Source: DASUGM01 sp036274055 (GTDB lineage Bacteria; Acidobacteriota; Vicinamibacteria; Vicinamibacterales; SCN-69-37). From it: 8,063 nt of DNA. A program made the position numbers and the translations under genes. Shown one piece after another: positions 1 to 7,278 of this stretch. How positions within the stretch are numbered: the first letter of the stretch is position 1; each line of letters begins with the position of its first letter. A model generated the notes under the pieces. It made no database searches, was not told where the DNA came from, and worked only from the letters and a program-made list of their open reading frames with translations. The DNA lies in assembly GCA_036274055.1 (NCBI GenBank), contig DASUGM010000350.1:1-8063 (forward strand), written 5' to 3'.

Positions 1-1462
1 CCAGCGTGACGAGCGCGGTCGGCACCAGGATCAACAACGAATAGCCGACCGTCGCGGCGAGGCCGATCGACGCGATCGGCACGACGACGCCGAGACCGAG
101 AGCGCCGATCAAGAACCACGGCCGGTAGGCGCCGTAACGGATCGCGCGGACGGCGAGCTCGTGGTGCAGGGTCGGGCTCGGCGTCAGGAAGTGCTCGAGC
201 ACGAGGACCAACCCGTGCGCGAGCGCAGCGAAGCCGAGCGTGAGGGCCAGCGCGCGCAGCGTCGACGCGTCGCCGCCCGAGATCATCGCCACCACGAGCA
301 TCGCCGCGCTGCCTTCGGCGGCCGCCTGTGCGATCAGATCGATGGTGTTGTGCGGCCCCTGCCAGAGATCGCGGGCGAGTCCCTGCGCGAACAGGAAACC
401 GGTGTAGATCGTCGTCGCGAACGCGACCAGCATCACCAGCGGCGCCAGCCAGGCGAGTGGGCCGGTCCAGCCGGCGAGCGCCAACAGCACCCAGAACGTG
501 GTCAACGCGCCGTGGCCGGTGAGCAGAAACGCGCCCCGCGCCAGCCACGACGTCCAGTTCGGCCGGGTCAGGATGTAGTAGAAGCGCTCGGGCCGTTCGA
601 GATCGATGGTCAAAACGACGGCCGTGAACACGCAGAACGCGAGCGCAACGATCGGTCCGGCGAGCATGACCAGCGGCGAATGATCGCCCATCAGCCACAA
701 CAGCGCCGAGATGAACATCGCGCCGGTCGAAATTCCCTTGGTCAGCAGGTAGAGCACGAGGTCCATGCCCCAGGCCTGCTTGTGCGGGATGTCGTAGTCG
801 ACGCGCGGATCGCCGGGGTGCTGCGGATCTGGCTCCGGCGATCCCAACGGCCGCAGGTGGACGCCCCCCTCGCGAAACATGAACGGCCGCGCCGCGATTT
901 CCGGCCGGATCGCGGCTTCATCGGCGCCGAGATAAAAGATCTTCGGTCCGGTGCCTTTCTCCGGCTTGCGCACCATGAACGCTTCGCGCTGGACGATCTG
1001 CGCGACTTCGCTGGTCGGATCGTCGAGGTCGCCAAAGATCCGGCACTCGGTCGGACAGACGCTGACGCATGCCGGCTGCAGCTTGTTTTCGACGCGATTC
1101 GCGCAGAAATTGCACTTTTCCGCGGTGCGCGTATTCGGATCGATGAACAGCTGATCGTACGGACAGGCGACCATGCAGGCGCGGCAGCCGATGCAGGCGT
1201 CGCCGTTCAGATCGACGATCCCGTCCCGGCGCTTGAACAGCGCGCTGGTCGGGCAGATGTTCATACACGGCGCTTCCTCGCATTGATTGCACAGCACCGG
1301 GAAGAACAGCCGCTGCGTCTGCGGGAACGATCCCTTCTCGACCGTCTTGACCCAGCAGCGGTTCACACCGACCGGAATGTCGTGCTCCGCCTTGCAGGCG
1401 ATGGTGCACGCGTGACAGCCGATGCACTTGCGCAGATCGATGGCGAAGCCGTAGTTGGCCAC
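1..1462 (-). CDS. Ferredoxin-NrfD fusion: respiratory Fe-S/quinone-interacting membrane subunit (3' end outside window)
   Basis: The frame is open from a GTG at 1462 to the window edge (at least 487 residues; C-terminus missing). Residues 1-150 are a DmsB/NrfC/PsrB-type four-cluster ferredoxin. All sixteen ligand cysteines are present: C13/C16/C19/C23, C58/C61/C66/C70, C90/C93/C96/C100 and C117/C120/C132/C136, with CIGCHAC and CIGCRAC as clear anchors. A linker of about 75 residues follows. From about 230 there are at least six hydrophobic segments (about 230-260, 267-287, 308-330, 336-360, 403-425, 448-487) of the NrfD/PsrC type, which contact the quinone pool. In this family the ferredoxin passes electrons between a molybdopterin or cytochrome partner and quinone; the partner is not in the window. 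No twin-arginine signal is seen, so the ferredoxin part is probably cytoplasmic unless a partner carries it out. The GTG start places the first cluster at the usual distance from the N-terminus. The upstream methyltransferase stop lies 27 bp away. The fusion is clear; the substrate is unknown. Confidence 0.9.
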   Translation of the reverse strand, partial: MANYGFAIDLRKCIGCHACTIACKAEHDIPVGVNRCWVKTVEKGSFPQTQRLFFPVLCNQCEEAPCMNICPTSALFKRRDGIVDLNGDACIGCRACMVACPYDQLFIDPNTRTAEKCNFCANRVENKLQPACVSVCPTECRIFGDLDDPTSEVAQIVQREAFMVRKPEKGTGPKIFYLGADEAAIRPEIAARPFMFREGGVHLRPLGSPEPDPQHPGDPRVDYDIPHKQAWGMDLVLYLLTKGISTGAMFISALLWLMGDHSPLVMLAGPIVALAFCVFTAVVLTIDLERPERFYYILTRPNWTSWLARGAFLLTGHGALTTFWVLLALAGWTGPLAWLAPLVMLVAFATTIYTGFLFAQGLARDLWQGPHNTIDLIAQAAAEGSAAMLVVAMISGGDASTLRALALTLGFAALAHGLVLVLEHFLTPSPTLHHELAVRAIRYGAYRPWFLIGALGLGVVVPIASIGLAATVGYSLLILVPTALVTL

Positions 1463-1471
1463 TGCGCTCGG

Positions 1472-1477
1472 ACTATA
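1472..1477 (-). promoter_or_regulatory. Possible -10 box (TATAGT) before the ferredoxin-NrfD gene
   Basis: On the minus strand TATAGT matches the sigma70 -10 consensus at 5 of 6 bases and ends 9 nt before the GTG start. It is an A+T-rich island in very GC-rich DNA. No convincing -35 box lies 16-18 bp upstream, and no strong Shine-Dalgarno sequence precedes the GTG. A very short leader or a leaderless transcript is possible. If functional, it would give the respiratory gene its own transcript, separate from the methyltransferase. Weak evidence from one hexamer. Confidence 0.3.
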
Positions 1478-1479
1478 AC

Positions 1480-1491
1480 AACCCGCGGGTT
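1480..1491. repeat. Perfect 12-bp palindrome AACCCGCGGGTT between methyltransferase and ferredoxin-NrfD genes
   Basis: The twelve bases read identically on both strands with no central loop, so this looks more like a protein-binding dyad than a terminator hairpin. It overlaps the methyltransferase stop codon and lies directly upstream of the TATAGT box, where an operator could act. A second short dyad, TACCG-G-CGGTA (1491-1501), abuts it. Chance occurrence in GC-rich DNA cannot be excluded. Confidence 0.35.
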
Positions 1492-4400
1492 ACCGGCGGT
1501 AGTCACCAGACGCCGTCGGCCTCGCCGCCGATCGCCGCGCGTCGCGCCGTCGCGGTCGCGGCTCCGTCGAGTACGCCGTGATCGTCTGCTCGCGGGTGTC
1601 AGCCGATATCAGTGGAAATGTCGAGACGATGTGCCGAAAGCTGTCGGCGTCGATGCCGAACATGCGCGCGACGCGCACCTCGAGCGCGATCGCGATCGGT
1701 GGCGACGGCCGGCGCGACTGGCGTTCGGCCAGACGCGCCAGACGGCGCTGTTCGGGCGACGACGTCCACCGCGGCGCCGGCAGGCTCTCGACCAGGCTCG
1801 TCGTCATGTGCCCGCCCATGAGCAGCCGCGCGACGAAGTTGAGCACGAACGAGTTGAGCAGGGCGGAGAGGAACTGGTGTGCCGCCGGTTCGACCTCCGT
1901 CCGCAGGCAGAAAATCGTGTGCGTCGTCACGCATCCGCGGGGAATGACCGCCGCAATCAGCGAGCGCTGATTACCGACGCCGGAGACGTCGCGGTAGCCG
2001 ACGCGCGGGCGGTCGAACGCGCGATCCGGCAGCAGCCGCGCGGCGCGGTCCGGAGTCAGACGCCACCTCGTGTCTGCCGACACCGCGAATGCCGAGACAT
2101 GCTTGCCCTCGAGGACGGGCAGGCCGGCGTGGCCGAAGTGGCGGCGATCTTCGGTGACGTTCAGCTCGCGTCCGAATCGTCCAGCCCAGCCCGCCTCGTC
2201 GCCGAGCGCCGGAAAGCGTCGCAGCAACGAGTCGAGCAACTCCGCGTCGCGCCGTTCGCGCAGGTCCGGCCAGCGCCCCGCGCGGCCGCCGAGCCACTGC
2301 AGCCGCGCCGGCGACAGCCGGATCGGATACGCGGTCTCGCGCGTGCCGTCCTCGCGCGCCGGCAGCCGATCGAGTTCCGCCGCGGTGGTCACGCCGAAGC
2401 GGGCGCGGATGGTCGACGCCGGCACCCCGGGCGTGGCGACGATCGTCAGGAATCTCAGGCCGCGATGGATGGGGAACATCGCCGCCCGATTGTCGAGACC
2501 GACGATGGTATCGACGCCGGCACGCCCAAGTAACAACTCACGCAGCACCGACGCGCCGTCATCGCTGGCGAGGCCCCACGGCAGCACCAATCCGACCCGG
2601 CCGCCGGGTCGGGTCAGCGCGATCGATCGCTCGACGAACGGCTGATACAGGTTCAGGTGACCGCGATCGCAATGTCGATAGATACCGGAGTCCCGCACGA
2701 AGCGGAGAAAATCCGTGGCGTTCATTCGCGCCTGGTCGTCGCCGGGATCGCGGCGCAGGACTTCCCACGGCGGGTTGCCGATCACCGCGTCGAAGCCGAC
2801 GCCGCCGCGACGTTCCGGCGCTGCCGTGAAGACGTCGGGAAACTCCAACGGCCAGTGAAAGAAGCGGTGGGCAGACGCCGTTTGCCGCGCCGCGGCGATG
2901 ATGCGCGACAGGTCTGGCAGGCGCAGCGTCCGATCGTCGTGAAGAATCGCGTCGATTGCCGCACGGCTCTCGGCGGCCGAGGCGCGCGGTTCGCCGGCAA
3001 ACCAGCGCGCGCACCACACCGACGCCGCCAGTCGCCACCGGCCGAGCGGCGAACGGTCGGCCGCGAGGCGCCGCCACAGCACCTCCTTGGCGCGAACATC
3101 AGTGATCGTGTCGTCCCGGCGAATCAGGAGTTCGTGGAGCGGCGCCGATACGCTCGCCACCGTGGTCTCGAAGTCGTCCTCGTCAAACAGCGGCAGCCCG
3201 GCGCTCGACGGACGCACGCGCTGCGGTGCGCGGCGAAGATCGCCGGGCGACGCGCCGATCAGGCTGTTGCCGACGCGGAGCTTGTGGTCGAGGAAGCTGA
3301 GCGGTTTGCCGCGCGCCAGTGTCGCCAGCCACAGCGACAGCCGCGCCACCTGAACCGCGACCGGATTCGCGTCGACGCCCGCGAGACAGCGCTCCGCGAC
3401 GATCCGGCGCATGTCGGCCCGGGCATCGTCGGTGACGTCGTCGGCGGTCAGTCGTCCTTCGTCGATGAGCGCGCGCTCGTATTCCGCGGCGAGGAACCGG
3501 CACGCCGCGATCAGGAATGCGCCGCTGCCCATGGCCGGATCGACGATGCGCAGAGACAGGATGGCATCGCTCGTCGCGCCAGCAGTCAACGGCGCGAGCG
3601 TGCGCCGCACGACGAACGCGGCCAGCGACTGCGGCGTGTAGAACGTCCCGGTGTGCTTGCGGCGCTGACTGTGGCCGGCACGGCGGCGGGACGGCGTCGC
3701 CGGCGGGTCGGGCTCGAGGTCGAGGACGCGCTCGTAGACGGCCCCGAGTTGTTCAACCCCGAGGTCGGCATAGTGAATCTCCTGGCGGCCACCGCGGGCC
3801 GGCCGCGAGCCAAGCGCCAGAAGCGCCTGCTGCAGCGCGCGATCGCGACGATCGGTCGTTGACGTCGCCCGCCGAACCGCGCGCCGGACTTCCAGCGACG
3901 GCGCGGCGTCGCGCGCGAATAGCCGGCCGTTGAATGGCTTGACGATCAAGTCGTCGCTGCGTCCGCCGCGGCGAGAAAGGCGCGTGATCGCGGCCAGACC
4001 CTCCCACAGACCTCTCGCGTCACCAGCCCCCGCGGCCGCGTGGCACATCGGGCCGAGCGCGTAGGCGTGGCGATAGATCGGGTGCTGCCGCGGCACCAGA
4101 TCGCGCGACTCCGCGAACAGCAGGAACAGCACGCGGTAGACGATGGTCAGCGCCTCGTCGAACGGTGCAGTCGCCAGGTCCGGCCGCCGGCGCGGCACCA
4201 CCCGATGCAGGTTCGACAACGCGGCGACGACGCCGGACTGCAGATCGTCGCGGACGCGATCTTGAAAGCGCGCGCCCGCTTCGACGACGCGATCGAGACC
4301 GGTGAACGCCGCGGCGTGCAGCAGCCGCCAGGTGCGCGCAAAGGACCGCGGATCGAGGGCGGCGGGAAGAACGACGTCGAGGCTGCGATGGATCGCCTGC

Positions 4401-4822
4401 GCGCGTGCGTCGACGAGGATCAGGTGCGGCGGCGCGAGGACAAAGCACCACTGCGCACCGACGTCGGCCGCGATCTCCGCCGCGTGCCGCCATCGCGCCG
4501 GCGCGTGGGCGGCCCACGAAAGAATCAGCAGGCCCACCGGGGTGCGGTCGGGCGCCGACAGCCACGCTCGCGAAAAGCCGCGTTCGAAAATCGCGTCGTG
4601 GGCGCGAAAACCGAGGCGGCCGAAGAGCGGCATCGCGACGAGATCGAAGATCGCGCGCAGTCCTGTCGCCGGCCCGCACTCCGACATGACCATGTCCCAC
4701 CAACGCACGAGATGCTGACGGTGGCGTTCGAGATCGGCCGCGGACGTGCCGTCGAGGTCGAGCGCATCGGCGAGAAAGCGGGCCGGTAACAGCGTGCCGC
4801 CGAGGCCGGGAATCAGCGTCAT
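1490..4822 (-). CDS. Eco57I-like N6-adenine DNA methyltransferase (COG1002/DrmMI/PglX-like), partner of the adjacent helicase
   Basis: This 1110-residue protein has the core of a gamma-class N6-adenine methyltransferase. It shows motif X TGTFYTP (391-397), SAM-binding motif I DPAMGSGAFL (428-437), GVDANPVAV (482-490), GNSLIG (518-523) and catalytic motif IV NPPW (683-686). The C-terminal part (about 880-1020) looks like the target-recognition region of type IIG/PglX enzymes, with LPVLEGKHVSAF near 901 and SALLNSFVLNFVARLLMGGH near 986. The N-terminal 350 residues hold a strand-helix-strand unit (about 96-138) placed like a type I/IIG nuclease domain, but without an E-x-K catalytic pair, and the YRVLFLLFAESR segment (229-240) common in this group. 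The last 25 residues are arginine-rich. The ATG overlaps the helicase stop by 4 bp and has GGAG 6 nt upstream. It probably methylates adenine in host DNA to mark self, with the helicase acting on unmarked DNA. The family call is strong; the defence role is inferred. Confidence 0.9.
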   Translation of the reverse strand: MTLIPGLGGTLLPARFLADALDLDGTSAADLERHRQHLVRWWDMVMSECGPATGLRAIFDLVAMPLFGRLGFRAHDAIFERGFSRAWLSAPDRTPVGLLILSWAAHAPARWRHAAEIAADVGAQWCFVLAPPHLILVDARAQAIHRSLDVVLPAALDPRSFARTWRLLHAAAFTGLDRVVEAGARFQDRVRDDLQSGVVAALSNLHRVVPRRRPDLATAPFDEALTIVYRVLFLLFAESRDLVPRQHPIYRHAYALGPMCHAAAGAGDARGLWEGLAAITRLSRRGGRSDDLIVKPFNGRLFARDAAPSLEVRRAVRRATSTTDRRDRALQQALLALGSRPARGGRQEIHYADLGVEQLGAVYERVLDLEPDPPATPSRRRAGHSQRRKHTGTFYTPQSLAAFVVRRTLAPLTAGATSDAILSLRIVDPAMGSGAFLIAACRFLAAEYERALIDEGRLTADDVTDDARADMRRIVAERCLAGVDANPVAVQVARLSLWLATLARGKPLSFLDHKLRVGNSLIGASPGDLRRAPQRVRPSSAGLPLFDEDDFETTVASVSAPLHELLIRRDDTITDVRAKEVLWRRLAADRSPLGRWRLAASVWCARWFAGEPRASAAESRAAIDAILHDDRTLRLPDLSRIIAAARQTASAHRFFHWPLEFPDVFTAAPERRGGVGFDAVIGNPPWEVLRRDPGDDQARMNATDFLRFVRDSGIYRHCDRGHLNLYQPFVERSIALTRPGGRVGLVLPWGLASDDGASVLRELLLGRAGVDTIVGLDNRAAMFPIHRGLRFLTIVATPGVPASTIRARFGVTTAAELDRLPAREDGTRETAYPIRLSPARLQWLGGRAGRWPDLRERRDAELLDSLLRRFPALGDEAGWAGRFGRELNVTEDRRHFGHAGLPVLEGKHVSAFAVSADTRWRLTPDRAARLLPDRAFDRPRVGYRDVSGVGNQRSLIAAVIPRGCVTTHTIFCLRTEVEPAAHQFLSALLNSFVLNFVARLLMGGHMTTSLVESLPAPRWTSSPEQRRLARLAERQSRRPSPPIAIALEVRVARMFGIDADSFRHIVSTFPLISADTREQTITAYSTEPRPRRRDARRSAARPTASGDYRR

Positions 4823-7194
4823 CGGCGACTCCGTCCGTCGAAGACCAGCCGTGGCCGGCCGATGCGAATCTCGCGGACGGTCAGGGCGTGACGGGACTCG
4901 ACGGCGTCGTCGATCGCAACTGCCTGTTCGGTCGCTGTCGCGGCTGCGCGAGCCGCGCGGTGATCGAAGATGCCCGGCTGAACGGCCTCCGGATAGAGCA
5001 GGGTGCGGAGATGGCCTGCGACCGCGCGCGCACTGGAATGTTCGCGCGCCGCCTGACCGGCGAGCGCGCGTTCGAGCCGCCGTGCGCGCGCCGATACGCG
5101 TGCCGCGGCAATGTCGCGCGCGATTTCGACGACGCGCGCGTCACTGCCGGCATCGGCCGCCGGCACCGGCCGTTTCAGCGACAACGCCACAAGACGCTGT
5201 TCGATGACGACGCCGTTCTGATCGGTGAGTGGAACGGCGAAGACCAGCACCGGCGCCGCCGATTGCAGGAAATGGTGGTTGCGGATGACACGCCCGCTGA
5301 CCTCTTCGCGGGGCTGGCGCCAGCGCGACATCAGCGCGCGCCGGCGCCGTAACGTGCCCGCCAGCGACAGCGCCGGCCGCCGCCAACGGAAGCAGAGCGA
5401 CACCGGTGGCCCGACGGCGGTCTCGGCCAGCGCCGTCTGCGTCACCAGCGCCGCGGCGATCGAGGCCTCGTCGGGAACCGCCGTCTCTGCGCCGAGCGCA
5501 TGCGCGGCATCGATCGCGCGCCGCGCCAGCCGGGCCAGCAGGCCCGCTTCGCTGTCGTCGTCGAGCATCAATAATGTGGCGTGAACCGCGCGGGTTTGAC
5601 CGAGCCGATCGACGCGGCCGATTCGCTGTTCGAGGCGGAGCGGATTCCAGGGCAACTCGACGCTGACGACCCATCGCGCGCGCGCCTGCAGGTTCAAACC
5701 CTGGCTCGCGACGTCGGTCGCGAGCAATACCGACGCCGAGCCATCGAGGAAGCGACCGAGCTCCGCTCTGCGTTCGGTAGCCGTTTGTCGCCCGTGCAAC
5801 ACGGCGGTGACGCGGAGTCGATCGACGCGGCGCTTCAGCTCGTCGAGTGAGTCGCGGAATTCCGTGAAGATGACCACCGGCTCGCAGCTGCGCGTCAGCA
5901 GCCGCGCGATCGCCGCCGGTTTTGGATCGTCGGCACGCGCCGCGGCCGTCAGAGTGCGCAGGCGACGCAGCCAGACGCGTTCGTGCGCGGCCTCGAGCCC
6001 CGAACATCCAAACAGCGCCAGCCGGCTGGCGGCGTCGAGGCCGTCGTCCGGGTCGCCGAAGTTGAGCCGCGGCTGCGCCCAGTCGACGTCGTAGGCGGTC
6101 GTCGGGTCGTCGAGAAAGTGCAACCGTCGTTCGAGCGTGCGATCGAAGGCCGCGAGCGTCGACGTCGCGCGCTTGCGCAGTACGGCAAGCAACAACAGCG
6201 CGGTCTCGCGGTGCAGACCGGCGCGGCCTAGCACGGCGGCCTCGAACGCGCGCAGGACGGTGAAGATCGAACGGACGCGCGGCGCCGTCGACAACCGCCG
6301 CCAGCGCACGCGCCGCGCCGTGACGCGGCCGGCTTCGGCCCGCGTGCGACGGAAGATTTCGATCGCGTCATCACACCCCGCCAGCCGGCCGAGGTCGAGC
6401 AGGCGCGCGAACCTTGCCGCGTCGCCGCAATGCGGCGTCGCGGTGAGCAGGAGCAGACGGTGCGCCCGGCGCGCGATCTCGTCGCAGGCGGCGTGACGTT
6501 CGGAGTTGCCGCTGGCGTCGTGCGCCTCGTCGACGACGACGAGATCCCAGGCGGCGAGCGGCAGGGTGCGAAAAACATGCGGTTGTTTGAGGTAATCGAG
6601 TGACGCGATCCAGATGCGCGCCTGCCGCCAGGGACACTCGCCGAACGCGGCTTCGCGGCCGGCGCGATCGAGTCCGGATCGATCGGCGACGACGGCGTCG
6701 ATCGCGAATCGCGTCCGCAGTTCGTCCTGCCATTGGTCGCGCAGCGCCGCCGGCACCGCGATCAGCACGCGTGCGGATCGCTGGCGGCGCCGCAAATCGG
6801 CGATGACGAGGCCCGCCTGGATGGTCTTGCCGGCGCCGACGGTGTCGGCGATCAACACGCGGCGCGTCCCGGAGGCCATGGCCAGCGCCGGCTCGAGCTG
6901 ATGGGCCAGGATGTCGACGCCGGCGTCGAGCGTGGCGTCGAGTCCTCGCGCCGTTGGCAGACGAGCGAGCAGGTTGGCCAGACCGGCGACGGCGCGCTGG
7001 CGGCGCACGCGTCGGCCGCGCTCGGAACGCGCCTCGATTGACGGCCGGTCGAACGGCGCGAGAAAGGTCAGCGTCCCATCGCGATTGGCGACGTCGAGTC
7101 GAAGCACGTGACGGTCGAGCCGCGCGTGCTCGACGCGCCATCGGCGGTGACGAATCCAGACGAGCGTGCCGGGAAGCGGAACGGCTGTGTGCAA
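4819..7194 (-). CDS. SNF2/HepA-type (COG0553) DEAH helicase/translocase, DrmD-like
   Basis: This 791-residue superfamily 2 ATPase has every SNF2 motif in order: a Q-like segment HQLEPALAM (98-106), Walker A TVGAGKT (118-124), DEAH (222-225), TATP (251-254), VIFTEFRDSL (441-450), ATDVASQGLNLQ (492-503) and QRIGRVDRLGQ (523-533) with the expected arginine fingers. The HepA/RapA branch usually has GLGKT; here it is GAGKT. The N-terminus (11-40) is a short beta-rich module (LVWIRHRRWRVE) seen in DrmD-like helicases. The C-terminal 190 residues include a basic patch (603-629) and a predicted helical region (about 685-735). No HKD, HNH or PD-(D/E)XK nuclease motif was seen. TTG at 7194 is the only start in frame before the conserved region and has AAGGTGG 6 nt upstream. 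The enzyme probably translocates on double-stranded DNA together with the coupled methyltransferase. The helicase call is firm; the role in defence is inferred. Confidence 0.92.
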   Translation of the reverse strand: MHTAVPLPGTLVWIRHRRWRVEHARLDRHVLRLDVANRDGTLTFLAPFDRPSIEARSERGRRVRRQRAVAGLANLLARLPTARGLDATLDAGVDILAHQLEPALAMASGTRRVLIADTVGAGKTIQAGLVIADLRRRQRSARVLIAVPAALRDQWQDELRTRFAIDAVVADRSGLDRAGREAAFGECPWRQARIWIASLDYLKQPHVFRTLPLAAWDLVVVDEAHDASGNSERHAACDEIARRAHRLLLLTATPHCGDAARFARLLDLGRLAGCDDAIEIFRRTRAEAGRVTARRVRWRRLSTAPRVRSIFTVLRAFEAAVLGRAGLHRETALLLLAVLRKRATSTLAAFDRTLERRLHFLDDPTTAYDVDWAQPRLNFGDPDDGLDAASRLALFGCSGLEAAHERVWLRRLRTLTAAARADDPKPAAIARLLTRSCEPVVIFTEFRDSLDELKRRVDRLRVTAVLHGRQTATERRAELGRFLDGSASVLLATDVASQGLNLQARARWVVSVELPWNPLRLEQRIGRVDRLGQTRAVHATLLMLDDDSEAGLLARLARRAIDAAHALGAETAVPDEASIAAALVTQTALAETAVGPPVSLCFRWRRPALSLAGTLRRRRALMSRWRQPREEVSGRVIRNHHFLQSAAPVLVFAVPLTDQNGVVIEQRLVALSLKRPVPAADAGSDARVVEIARDIAAARVSARARRLERALAGQAAREHSSARAVAGHLRTLLYPEAVQPGIFDHRAARAAATATEQAVAIDDAVESRHALTVREIRIGRPRLVFDGRSRR
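4829..4832 (-). promoter_or_regulatory. Ribosome binding site (GGAG) of the methyltransferase gene, inside the helicase gene
   Basis: On the minus strand GGAG lies 6 nt before the methyltransferase ATG, within the last helicase codons. With the ATGA overlap (4819-4822) it supports the ATG at 4822 as the true start. It also supports translational coupling, which would keep the two proteins in fixed proportion. Confidence 0.6.
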
Positions 7195-7200
7195 CTTCTG

Positions 7201-7207
7201 CCACCTT
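7201..7207 (-). promoter_or_regulatory. Ribosome binding site (AAGGTGG) that decides the TTG start of the helicase
   Basis: On the minus strand AAGGTGG lies 6 nt before TTG at 7194. The open frame extends upstream to a TAA overlapping the end of the Smr gene, but offers no ATG, GTG or other TTG there. The next in-frame ATG (M105) is already past the Q-like motif. The TTG with this site is therefore the best start. Confidence 0.6.
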
Positions 7208-7223
7208 CGCGGGCGGCGATCAG

Positions 7224-7236
7224 TGCAGAAACTGCA
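7224..7236. repeat. Short inverted repeat TGCAG-AAA-CTGCA in the Smr-helicase gap
   Basis: A perfect 5-bp inverted repeat with a 3-base spacer lies 30 bp upstream of the helicase start. It could be a binding site for a repressor dimer or a small hairpin in the leader of the helicase mRNA. It is too short to stand alone as evidence of function. Confidence 0.25.
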
Positions 7237-7252
7237 ATCGTTTCCGGCAAAG

Positions 7253-7269
7253 CGGCCGATTTCCGGCCG
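7253..7269 (-). terminator. Hairpin CGGCCG-N5-CGGCCG after the Smr gene, weak terminator or attenuator candidate
   Basis: Just after the Smr stop codon (TAA, 7279-7281) the minus strand can form a 6-bp all-GC stem with a 5-base loop (GAAAT). Only CTTT follows, so it lacks the long U-run of a strong intrinsic terminator. It may reduce read-through from queF-smr into the helicase-methyltransferase pair, or protect the 3' end of the queF-smr mRNA. Confidence 0.3.
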
Positions 7270-7278
7270 TTCGCGCCC

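Noticed and set aside
918..1427. Minus-strand frame rich in cysteine-poor, arginine-rich sequence
   Set aside because: It is an off-frame reading of the ferredoxin; the correct frame shows all sixteen cluster cysteines.
161..2533. Very long plus-strand open frame (790 codons)
   Set aside because: It is antisense to both the ferredoxin-NrfD gene and the methyltransferase gene, crosses their boundary, is extremely rich in arginine and has no recognisable motif. Such frames are common opposite high-GC genes.
2657..3862. Plus-strand open frame of 401 codons
   Set aside because: It lies wholly opposite the methyltransferase core, whose motifs X, I and IV are unmistakable; its own product is low-complexity with no known domain.
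4020..4703. Minus-strand frame of 227 codons
   Set aside because: It is an off-frame shadow inside the methyltransferase N-terminal region, very arginine-rich and without motifs.
1490..7194. Complete DISARM or BREX system
   Set aside because: Only the helicase and methyltransferase are present. No drmA, drmB, drmC, pglZ, brxC or brxL-like gene lies in the window, so naming a known system would overreach.
1490..7194. Recent acquisition of the cassette by a mobile element
   Set aside because: No transposase, integrase, target-site duplication, tRNA or terminal repeat was seen, and by eye the base composition matches the flanking genes.
6371..7204. Minus-strand frame of 277 codons starting GTG at 7204
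   Set aside because: It is an out-of-frame shadow of the helicase N-terminal half, arginine- and alanine-rich, with no helicase motif.
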